Assembly (NCBI RefSeq): GCF_014805625.2
Contig: NW_023998415.1
Coordinates: forward strand, 38,050,228 to 38,114,227
DNA: 64,000 nt
Reading direction: 5' to 3'
From: Glossina fuscipes
Lineage: Eukaryota; Arthropoda; Insecta; Diptera; Glossinidae
How positions within the stretch are numbered: the stretch's first letter is position 1; the number at the start of each line of letters is the position of its first letter. The translations under genes and the position numbers were made by a program. The notes under the pieces were generated by a model. It was not told where the DNA came from, ran no database searches, and saw only the letters and a list, made by a program, of their open reading frames with translations. Of the stretch, positions 13,345 through 22,503 are shown piece by piece.

Positions 13345-13551
13345 CATCAACACAAACAATATAACAATCAGTTCAAACTGAACTGGAACTGGAACTGGCC
13401 GAATTGAACAAAGCAAAAAGGGTGCTTAGAAACATTCTTGCACACACAGGCGCATTCAAATTGAAGCGAGACACTATAGCGCTGCATATGGCACCTAGGT
13501 AGCTATAAGAAAAACATGATTGACTTTCTGACTGCTTGATTAGTTACCTGG

Positions 13552-13575
13552 ATTGCCTGATTGTCTGATTGTCTG
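13552..13575. repeat. Three tandem 8-bp units ATTGYCTG
   Basis: Three head-to-tail copies of ATTG(C/T)CTG. The first copy differs by one base. Confidence 0.85.
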
Positions 13576-13840
13576 AATGGTAGAATGATCGGCTAAGTAA
13601 CGGAATACATATTCAAAACATGTTTGTACGTGCGTTCACCGGAACATACGGAGGATAGACGTAATCGCATTAACGCTCCGCATTGTGCCATGTGAGTATG
13701 CCGAGGCAAGAGTGCGGCTATTTGCAGATGAAATGGGGTGAAAACCGCATTTAATGTTATTGCGGGACATTTTATTATGTTAAGTTATACAATGAATAAG
13801 AAAAAGGAGAAACACTAATGTGAAAGGAAATGGAAAGAAT

Positions 13841-13863
13841 AAAAAAAAAAAAAAAAAAAAAAA
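13841..13863. repeat. A23 homopolymer
   Basis: An uninterrupted run of 23 A without a recognisable element body. Confidence 0.85.
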
Positions 13864-14475
13864 CAACTAAAAGCATCGTAGACATTAGAACCGTGGTAAA
13901 GATAAGAACTATTGTAGAATAAAAAATGTTAATTAAAAGCCGCTTGCGTCCATCGACTTATAAATCATTTAATTTAAATTAAATTTTTAGAAATTTAAAG
14001 TTTTTACAATTTAAGTGTTGTTGCGATTGCAGTTTTCTTTATATTATCTTTAGGCTTAATTTAGACATAGATATGAATATCGTTTTTTGATTTGGCTTTT
14101 AAGGCCCTCGTGGATATATAACGATGAAATTTTAGAAAAATCATCCGATAACTTATATGGAAAATGTACATTAGTTGGTCCCATTTGATATCTTGGTTTA
14201 GTCTAGAAAAAGTCACCAAAGCTTTAAGCTTTGCAAAGAGCCCACCAAAACTATTTGAGATGACGCAAAAAAAAAAAAAAAAAATGAAAAATTTTATTAG
14301 GCGAAGCGACGTAGAATAAGCATCCGTAGAAAAATAGATATTAAAAATTAAATTTAGTGAATCTCTTGGCCAGTTATGTGGGTAACTAGTACTTTTAATA
14401 ATGCAGTTGCTATTATTAATGAAAAGGTTAACAATTTGATAAAAAAATTATTCATAACAAAATCTTTTGAAAAGA

Positions 14476-15188
14476 ACAAGTAAGAAAATTATATTCGGTC
14501 GTTACCGAATCTTTTATACCCATCGCCATTATCCAAAACATGACAAGACAAGTAAAAGAACTACATTTTCATGTTCTATAATATGCAGTAGGTGCGACTG
14601 ATTTTTTCTTTTTTCAAAATAAAAGGCGTGTGGACGTTGTAGACGTCTTTACCACAGATACTACACAGTTGGCTACACGGACGTGTTTAGATTCATATCA
14701 TATTTATACTTGGATAGGAATTTATATACTTTATGGGTTTTTGAAGTATGTCTCTGCGCATTATAAAGGTATTAAAAAAAAAAAAAAAAAATTAATTTTG
14801 GTTAACTTTTTTCATTTTTCTACAGGTATTCCGGTAACGTCCATAGAATATGTGTTCAAATGTTTGAACATTGATTAGCTAGAGCAAGGTATCAATTTTT
14901 TACTCGTTTTGGTAAGCAGAGAGAGAGTTCTCAGTTTATGTGATGCTTTGGGTGTGTCCTTTGAGCGATTTGGTCCATCTTCGATACCAGCATGCGTTGT
15001 AACAAGTTTCAATGTCTCTCCCAAAATTTAGAAGCGTATATCGTCATCTTTGAGAGACGGACAAGCGTACGTGTTTAAATGGATTCAGAATTCAATGCTG
15101 ATCAAGAATATGTATATATACATATTTTGCGTGGTCACTGAAGCTTCCTTCTGAGTGTTGCAACGTTTTCGTAACTTAAATATATCCC
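14476..15188 (+). mobile_element. INE-1/DINE-1-like repeat (copy A)
   Basis: It begins AAGTAAGAAAATTATATTCGG followed by a short palindrome (ATTCGGT-CGTT-ACCGAAT, 14492-14509) and TTATACCC. Downstream are GAGACGGACAAGCGTACG and a GCTGATCAAGAATATGTATA block (15097-15119), then GCTTCCTTCTGAGTGTTGCAACG and TATATCCC at the end. The same ordered blocks occur in copies B (16751-17276) and C (36916-37540), which shows that they are one repeat family. TTGATCAG next to TATATATTC is a hallmark of fly INE-1, a non-autonomous Helentron relative. The ORF at 14630-14878 lies inside and is not a gene. An A17 run interrupts the copy at about 14774. Confidence 0.65.
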
Positions 15189-15852
15189 AAAATTTTGGTG
15201 GTCGATAAAATAGAAGCGAAAACTTATTTTCAGCTGGTATCTATTAGGAAAAAAAAAAAAAAAAAAAGCTGCGTTGCAGGCCATGCCCCTCGTGAACGAA
15301 CAACCTTTTGTGGAAGTGGTTATGTCAGTTTTGCCCTAAACTCAGCATCGCTACCAACCGTGATGCGCTACTTAACGCTTTCATAAGCCGCACAAAGCCT
15401 GTCTGCTGATAAATTTTTGTATATTTATCTGATGTCGAGAATTTAGTTTTCCGTTTTTGTCCTTAGATTGCATTTATTAGTAATTGTATGCTCTTCTTCG
15501 CTCCCATTAGTTCGGCATTTACACAAAAAGTAATGCATAAAAAAAATCTTTGAAATTCATTTTTCTCGTAAGCGATTGTTGGCAGAACTGGCATTGATAT
15601 AAAAGCATACATACACACTCTTATACTGTACGTTTATGAAGAGCAGACAGCCCTAGTTTTACTTAAGAGATTTGGAATGACATTTGAATAATTTTCACCT
15701 GCAAAATTTAGTTTATTTCGCACATTTTGCATTGCAGTCTTATTTTTGCATCTTCTCCTCTTCTTTCTCTTTCGTTGCCGTCTTTTTTTGGCTTCTACCG
15801 GTTGAAATCCAGCCAGCAACGAACTTCGAAGACTAAATTTTTCTTTGTTGAT

Positions 15853-15854
<2 letters not shown>

Positions 15855-15892
<38 letters not shown>
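15855..15892. repeat. T38 homopolymer
   Basis: The longest uninterrupted homopolymer in the window. It may be a minus-strand poly(A) tail, but the 15189-15850 sequence shows no recognisable retrotransposon 3' end. Confidence 0.9.
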
Positions 15893-15893
<1 letters not shown>

Positions 15894-16132
15894 TACTGTG
15901 CTTGGCATTTATTTTGTGACTATTATCGCTTTATTTATAATAAAATGAAAAGGAAAAGAAAATAAGAAATAAAATTGAGCTTAGGGGTGAAGCGAGAAAC
16001 AAGCAGAACCAACTGGAGACAGACACTTAAGCGAATATGTTGCCGTTGATTAGAGTCCTCGGTTGGTTTTCCTCAATTCGGATTTTCCCACTTTACCTTT
16101 ATTTATGAGGTATATTGCTCGATTCTACACTT

Positions 16133-16156
16133 ACTGTGAAGCATACTGTGAAGCAT
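16133..16156. repeat. 12-bp tandem duplication
   Basis: ACTGTGAAGCAT occurs twice head to tail without mismatch, probably a small slippage duplication. Confidence 0.9.
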
Positions 16157-16334
16157 CATCTGTTTTACGTTTACACGTCATTTTAACACTTGATAAATAA
16201 ATATTTCACCAACTTCATCTGCATTTGTAAACAAGACTTTGTCTTGTGTATAAGCATCTTGCAAGGCAGATACGGAGCATCAAACATATAACTGATAGCA
16301 GTAAAAATTTCCTTATTTATGTATTTCTTTGAGG

Positions 16335-16442
16335 TGGAAAACCAGCAAAAGGCACCCATTCGGGGCAGGGTGAGATTTTAACCCGCTAAAAACCATCTAT
16401 ACTCAAATCCCCTTCCTATGACCCGACCGCTAAGGTATATCT
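16335..16442 (-). mobile_element. Candidate tRNA-derived SINE fragment
   Basis: Read on the minus strand, TTAGCGGTCGGG (plus 16423-16434) fits an RNA polymerase III A box (TRGCNNARNNGG with mismatches). About 50 bases on, GGGTTAAAATCTCACC (plus 16369-16384) fits a B box (GGTTCGAATCC) with the central CGA changed. The spacing is normal for a tRNA body. The 7 bases before the A box and the bases after the B box do not pair as an acceptor stem, so it is not a working tRNA gene. The 3' part (GCCCCGAATGGGTGCC, CTGGTTTTCCACC) is more GC-rich than the surroundings, as expected of an inserted element. It could instead be an unrelated GC-rich remnant. Confidence 0.35.
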
Positions 16443-16750
16443 TTAGAGGGAGGATTCCCATATAGGCGGTATTTATGCCGCTACGTTGGTGCTTTTCGTT
16501 TGTTTGTTTTCTCAGGATATTTGCGGCAAGCATTCCTACCGCTTCCCATTTCTCTTGCTTGTGCAGAAATATTTATTTGCACACATATGAAACTCAACTA
16601 AAATAAATTAACAGCCAAATTCAATTGACTGTTAGAAGTAAATCTTATGCTAATTAATATTAAAAACTAGTATAAAGTATGTAAGGAGAAGTATAGTAAA
16701 AAAAAAAAAGAAGAAAATAATAATAATTCATGTATAAAGAAATACGAAGG

Positions 16751-17276
16751 GAAGTAAGAAAGTTATATTCGGCGGGGGGCGGAACTCTCATACCCACCAC
16801 TGTGTTTTTCGCATTCCACTTTCTAAGTTCTTTTACTTTATACCCATATCGGCGGTACTATTAAGAAAATTCAATCGCGGTATTTACCACATCGTTTTAG
16901 AATTACCCTTCTTAGGCAGATAATATATCTTCATTTAAGGAGTGCACAAAATACTCTTGAACATTCGGTTTTGATTCGGTTTTACGATAAATATGTAAGT
17001 ATAACACCTCAAAAAAAAGAAAAAACAGAATTTGATCACTTGTAACTTTGTGTGGGCATGGCGGATGTGTTTCATTTCTATACGTAAAGAGTAGAGTGCT
17101 TCGTAAAGTAAATCTGGAAAATTTAAGGGATCCAATTTTTTTATAATTTCCGACTAACAAGCACACAGACGGACAGACATGGCTAAATTAACTCAGAAGT
17201 TCACACTGATCAAGAATATATATATATACTCTATAGAGTCTTTAGAGCTTCCTTTCGGGTGTTACGTGTATTGTGG
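16751..17276 (+). mobile_element. INE-1/DINE-1-like repeat (copy B)
   Basis: Begins GAAGTAAGAAAGTTATATTCGG with CTCATACCCACCAC. Later blocks are CACACAGACGGACAGACATGG (about 17161-17181), CTGATCAAGAATATATATATA (17206-17226), CTTTAGAGCTTCCTTTCGGG and TGTTACGTG. These are collinear with copy A. The GGCGGGGGGCGG in place of the short palindrome is a local change. It stops about 180 bases before the 3' end of the jockey-like remnant at 17455, so the two insertions are close neighbours. ORFs inside (16912-17166, minus) are not genes. Confidence 0.68.
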
Positions 17277-17454
17277 AAAAAAACAAAATGAGCACACCCC
17301 CATCTTAAGGTGGCGTGTATAAAAAAGAAAGAAAATGCATGCACACAACTAGCACAGGGGCACACCCACAATCAGTATAGCACCAAATTCCTAAGTCCTT
17401 GCAAACATGTAAAAGCTTAATTTGCGAATGATAATAAGATGTTAAAATTAAAAG

Positions 17455-18040
17455 TTAGGTTAAATACGACACAAGCAAATCGGACGTATTAAGCAAAGTT
17501 GTTTTGATAGATATTAAAGGATCCGGTATTGAGATTAAGTGATAGACATCATTTAGGTTTCTGCAAACAATTCTGAACGGGTTAAACAGATCATAATTAT
17601 ATTTACCTTGACTCAGTTTAATGAAAAGAAAGTGACTAGAGAAGCGGTTAGGAACATTAAAGCTTATCTCACTAAGTAATGTGGACGAATCGATCGTACC
17701 GTTAATTAACTTAGTTAAGAAGGAGACATCAAGAACAAATCTACGTTTCAGAAGGAGCAAAACCCAAATTCTTAAGGGCAAACAGCAAGAATTGCTTATG
17801 AACTGATTGAGTCAATTGAGTCTACATAGCACCTATAGAAAGGAGTCTACAAAACAGAGCCATACTCAAGTATTGGTCTACCCAAGCACATGTACAGCCT
17901 TTCTCTAATGTAAGGACTCATAAGCTCTTTGGACCACCTCGTAATGAAACCAAGCGCGAACCTAGCCTTTTTTGAAGAGATCTCAATGTGCAAATTAAAA
18001 TGTAATCTCTGGTTGAACAGAATATTGCTACGATATTGTG
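17455..18040 (-). pseudogene. Jockey-like non-LTR retrotransposon, 5'-truncated ORF2 3' end
   Basis: On the minus strand the frame reads LHFNLHIEISSKKARFALGF, then ITRWSKELMSPYIRERL and RPILEYGSVL, the post-palm block of jockey/CR1-type reverse transcriptases (LGFI.RWSKEF, RPILEYGSVVW). The Trp after GSVL is a stop (TAG, about 17847). A frameshift follows near 17810, where SIDSI continues as FLLFALKNLGF. The last part reads DVSFLTKLINGTIDS, FNVPNRFSSHFL and NPFRIVCRNLNDVY, ending at a stop at 17455; this is the conserved C-terminus (LLKLINGDIDSP, FNVP.R..R.F, PFR..C..FN). Truncation at the 5' side is normal for target-primed retrotransposition. A second copy of its terminus is at 32339-32548. 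Confidence 0.78.
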
Positions 18041-18049
18041 AGGGAGAGA

Positions 18050-19165
18050 AAACTTTCCAATATCCGTCTATAGTGTCTGGCATTCGTCGTTGTTTTCGGA
18101 CAGACAAAGAACACATTCTCGGTGCAATTACGAAAACTATAAAATGAGTCCTGCTCAAATTTGCACCTATACAAATAGGTCCATGGCCGCTTACTAACTG
18201 GATTATGTACAAATCTACCTGACCATGCCAATCAAGCTTGGAGGTCCTGTATGAGTGGGTGTATCAATCTCAGAACGTTATCGTGCATAAAATTCCACAG
18301 TGTGTTGCCTAGAACTGAACTTTTCGATATCGCTGTAGTAATCAATCGCTTTGTGCAGCCTTCTTCCGTTCCATATCGGAGTTTTCTGCCTGAAAATTAA
18401 TTAGCCACGATATTGATCAGATAATGCGATACTCTTTTTTCCTGGAGAGCAATTACGATTCAGTACCAGTTTACCGAATTAAATGCGTATTATAACTAGG
18501 CAGTATGTTTTGTTGGCTCCGGATCACCGCCTCACCTCTATAGCATCTGCTGTACTATTGGTGACCTTCTTGTTGCATCTACCGTGCTTCTCCTTCTCCT
18601 GAAACGTAATTGACAATCTGTCAGGTTGATTGAACTTTCCAGCGATTCTTCTATACGGTGTCGAATTAATTTCTGATGCCCTTTGCCTATCGTCTTCAGT
18701 AGAGAAAAACGTCGGTATGCTGTTCTTATTTGGCTTTGACAGTAACACGAGTGTTTATTATTTCAACTTCTCCGAGAATGTTTGTTCTCTCCACCACGCA
18801 CTGAATACATTCGCAAACATCGCTTGTTTTGTTATTCTGGCTTGCTTTATAGCGCTGTTGCGGATATCATCGACACCCGGGGCTTTCCTCTCTGTAATTT
18901 GTTTTGCGATGGCTACAATTTTTTTAACCGAAATGAATCTAATATTTTTTCTTATCTCTGTCAATGGCACGTATGCAAACGTGTTTTTCTGTGGAAGCAA
19001 GGTGTCGACTATTTCCTCTACAAACTCTGGAGACATCGGTTGTGGTAAATGTTTAAGCTTTTTCCTTGTATGCCAGGCCTCTCTAGGGTCCTCCTCTAGC
19101 TCTTTAATAAAATTTTGTAAGCAGTTTTTCTTGCTGGTCCTAATCGCTCTTTTAAATTGGCACAA
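18050..19165 (-). pseudogene. R1-like non-LTR retrotransposon ORF2, internally deleted
   Basis: From 19165 down the minus frame reads KRAIRTSKKNCLQNFIKELE, then IVAIAKQITERKAPGVDDIR and NSAIKQA, the finger block of R1/LOA reverse transcriptases (KAPG.DGI). At 18748 LLSKPNK follows (LIPKPNK), then a decayed YRPI..LDT..K and ITFQEKEKHGRCNKK with STADAIEV (QFGFRKGRSTVDAI). At about 18300-18380 are LRYGTEEG and VLGNTLWNFMHDNVLRL (TEEG..., SVLGPLLWN..YD.VLRL). The catalytic FADD segment that should follow is absent: the sequence jumps at about 18255 to WHGQVDLYIIQLVSGHG and YLYRCKFEQDSFYSF, NCTENVFFVCP (the R1 C-terminal LTQ.LSGHG..R.YL and CCHC-like HV.F.CP). So the palm and thumb were lost by deletion. 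The 3' side abuts the jockey-like remnant at 18020-18060. Confidence 0.75.
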
Positions 19166-19460
19166 GTCCCCCTCGATCTTTGGTATAGTCTTCTAGCTTT
19201 GTTCGATTAAAGTCTTAGCTTGGTTATATCATCGGTCCACTAGTCTACTGAATCTTTTCGCTTCTAGGAAAAAACATCTTGGCCGTTGAAGCTATTATAA
19301 TTCGCTTAGTTCTGCTTCTTCCAGCATATGCCCAAATACCTGCTTGTCTATCGACTCTGCTTTCCATTGAGGCCCCTAAGACGCCGTAATAGCAATGTCT
19401 AACTGGATGTGCATACGTGTGCATGCATAAAACCATGATGACAATGAAGATAAAATCCAT
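19166..19460 (-). pseudogene. Possible 5' continuation of the R1-like ORF2
   Basis: A minus frame here (ending ASTAKMFFPRSEKIQ) lies exactly where the region between endonuclease and reverse transcriptase of the R1-like element should be. The only weak similarity is the basic RSRTKRIII run, as in RR-rich linkers. No endonuclease motif was seen, so the true 5' limit of the element is unknown. Confidence 0.3.
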
Positions 19461-21980
19461 CCGGCGAGTACGATATGAACTCGTTGTTAATATCCTTAAG
19501 AGGATTGCACGGATTTGGTGGTTGCAGTCATCTTCACATACTGTTGACCGAACACTGCATTCTTACTTTCATCAAACTGATTTTCTCTTTTATGCTTCTT
19601 CGAATATTGCGAAAAGTTTGCTTATAAACTTGTGCAAGATTAGTGCTTAAATTTTGCTTTTATTCATTTTTGCTAGTGCAAATCATTTCAAAGGAGTCGC
19701 AAGAAGATACATCTTTTCAAATCCATGCAAATTTGTTAGAGATATGTTGTTTTTAAGCAAAAAAACAAGACAACTACATCCATGTAAATTCCGCAAAATC
19801 AAGCAGCACAACAGAACTATGGGTCATACAATGCAACTTAAGGAATAGCACTTACTTACCAAGTTAAGCGAGCTATCAAGCAATTTGAAAATATATTTAA
19901 AAGCAAACGGTGCAATTAAAACTAAAAAAATGTTTAAATTGCTTTCGATTGTCGAAAGCATTTCGAAAAAAGCAAAGAAATCACGTACAATAGATTTAGA
20001 CAGAGTAAAAAAAGTTCAAATATGAGAAATATAGTAAAATTTTAAACTTACTTAACTTAATCCTTTTAATATTTTATTCTTTATACTTTGGAAGTTTTGA
20101 TATAAAAAAGTGAGTGATACGTAAATACAATTATAAAGTCATTCGTTTATCTGATGCCATGCAAAAGTCGCGTGCAGTTCCATGTATTATATAAAAAGCG
20201 TGCGAATATAACTCTATATATAGAATGTGCATTCTCTGCGACAATAACTGAGATAAATAGATTGATACTCTTCCTTGAAAAGTCAGTCGTTTGCAATTTG
20301 ATTTGTAATATTAATGATAGCACCCAACTACCGCTTATATTGAAGATATGTAATTCAGACATCACGTTCCAATATCACTATGTAAACAAATGCAATAAAA
20401 GCGAAATTAAGATGACATTTAGAATGAGTAAGCTTTCCTTATATACACCTATCTCACTTGCTGCCGTTGTCTTTTTGTAGCCCATGTCACTTGCGGTATA
20501 TTTAGTTTTTGTGAATGTGTGCAATAGTCAGAATGACTTGAGACCTTTCATCTTCTACCAAACTATTCAGAATTATATTATTGTTCAGTTACCTCTTCTT
20601 CGTCTATATGTCCGATATAAGTTCGTGTATTTATGCGTTCAGGTTATAGGTGGTAATTTTCCAGATACGGTTTTTGATACGCTTGACATCACGTCAAGTT
20701 TTAGTTCAAAGACAAACGCTATTAAAATTGAATCGGATCATTCCAGTGGCCACTCCGTACAGGAAGATATCTTTTAAAAAATGTTTTTTTAAAAAGCTTT
20801 CGAGTAAAATAGTAGTCGCTCATGCATAATGAATTTGGAAAATTTAGATAGCATGAGATAATTTTTTGAAACTACTTACATAACTAAGGTTTTATATGGC
20901 AACAAGATCTAATTTTTGGCATTTGACGGTAAAAATTGGTACAATGACAGCATATAAATTTATCGTAGTATATTTGTATGACAAAGTTTTACTTAAGGGT
21001 TCTGAGGAAAAGAGTGCCTTGGTGTTAATTTTTCTATATTTTTGATGAAAAGATGTGAAAAAAGTGCATTATGCTAAGTTGTGCAGGATATGTAATAGTA
21101 AGCTTTATCCGACTAGAAAATTTCAATGTTTCAATTCGCTTTCTCATCTTTGTTGCTTCATACACAAAAAGAAAAAAAGGGGCGTTAACGTCTACAAATA
21201 CGATAGTTGCGCGCAATTTTAGTCAGTTCATTTAATTTAGTTGCGAAAATAACTGTTTTGTTTGTGTTTGTCACCAAGCCGTATAAATTGGTTAATAGAC
21301 TTTGCGAAGATGACGCGATTACACGGTATTTTTCTAAATGCAACTTTTTTCATTCTGTCACTATACATCTTTAAAATCACAAAGCGGTGGCCAAATATCT
21401 CTTATAGTGCTGGATGTAAAGATGTTGTGACGCAACTGTATTTATCAATAGGACTTTTTGTAAAATTTATAAATGATTAATTAAAAACATATCGGCTTCA
21501 CTTGGAATGTCGAAGTAATAATATGATGCATTAGCGAATTTCATCGATATCAGCGTAAGAACAAACTTAAGCAAAATACTTCTCATACCGGCCATAATAA
21601 TAAACAACTTGCCCAATCTCCATAAAATGTGAGTGATGGCACAATAGCAATTTCTATTCATTCAAGAGTTATCAACATAAATTCCACAATCCGTTTTTCG
21701 GTTTTAAGGTCTGACGGAAATAGTGTTATAGATAGGACGAGCAACAACGACGATAATGAATTAGCTATATCTCCAAAGCAGCGATAATTTTAAATTCCAA
21801 GTGTACGTGATATAAAACTGAGGATAGTTGATAGTGGATTTTTCAAATGTCATCGCTACTAGTGAGCTTAGTTATAAAACGATGAAAGACGGTCCGAATA
21901 AAGTGTTGACAAAATCCATAGATCCATATAGGTTGTTAGTGAACTGATTGACAAAAATGTTCAATTTTATAACTACGAAG
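19461..21980. other. Non-coding stretch
   Basis: No gene or element recognised. A perfect 8-bp-arm hairpin lies at 19941-19959 (GCTTTCGA-TTG-TCGAAAGC). ORFs of up to 108 codons (20154-20480) have no recognisable content. Confidence 0.55.
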
Positions 21981-22476
21981 TTAAATAGGATAAAGCAGAA
22001 AGCTTAGTGTTAAGAAGTCTCCATAATTGGTGAAATCAAAGTCGGTGTTAAAAAGCTGGGTCGTAAAGTCCGAATGTCCGAAATGTGTCCAACATTTAGC
22101 GCAGATCAATGTTTTGTATAGATCTAGAACATAATGCAGATAGTAATAAGAAAAACCAACGTCGTTGTTATCAACACTTTGGGCACACAAGTATTTATTG
22201 TACAAAAAAAATTCAAATGTGCTCAGTGCCCGCTCAGTTATAAAGGTTGTTCCATCTACAAATAGCTTCTTGAAAAAAAAACTTCACAATGCTACTCCAT
22301 GCAGATCAATGCAAGATAATCTTAATAATAATTATACGTTCAATCAAAAGGAATTTCCTTTCCTCAGTAGTAATAGTAATACTAATGTGCCTAATTACCA
22401 ATGTCCTGATATCATGAAAAAATATAATTGTTTCTCCAAAATTGAAGATTTGATTGAAAAGCAAACACTCTTTTGA
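21981..22476 (+). pseudogene. Jockey-like ORF1 (gag-like) remnant
   Basis: From 22106 the frame reads SMFCIDLEHNADSNKKN, then RRCYQHFGHTSIYC. This matches the segment before the zinc knuckles of jockey-type ORF1 (F..DLEP..NNK) joined to the first knuckle (C..C..FGHT..YC). After an A8 run (22203-22210) the frame shifts and reads FKCAQCPLSYKGCSIYK, the last knuckle (C..C...H.A.YKGC..YK) with its middle removed, then a stop at about 22258. A third frame to 22476 is N/S/P-rich and ends in IEDLIEKQTLF, as the ORF1 tail often does. Deletions join DLE to the first knuckle and the first to the last knuckle. The start is not defined. ORF2 follows directly, as in an intact element. Confidence 0.68.
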
Positions 22477-22503
22477 ATATTGTGACCTTCTTAGTTCCTA
22501 CAC

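Larger units (their letters stand above)
10476..14475. other. Non-coding stretch, simple repeats only
   Basis: No gene recognised. The part just after 10475 may hold more of the eroded retrotransposon but no motif is legible. It contains A runs at 13325-13344 and 13841-13863, a short GAACTG tandem at 13380-13398 and an ATTGTCTG tandem at 13552-13575. The segment 13600-13760 is less AT-rich than its surroundings but shows no open frame. Confidence 0.55.
15189..16335. other. Non-coding stretch between repeats
   Basis: No gene recognised. Contains an A run at about 15249-15267, a T38 run at 15855-15892 and a 12-bp tandem duplication at 16133-16156. Confidence 0.6.

Noticed and set aside
14630..14878. 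82-codon frame beginning with an Asp/Thr-rich segment
   Set aside because: It lies inside INE-like copy A, and the matching DNA in copy C does not keep the same frame.
18630..19196. 188-codon plus-strand frame, the longest on the plus strand
   Set aside because: It is antisense to the R1-like ORF2 (minus strand), which explains its openness. The motifs are on the minus strand.
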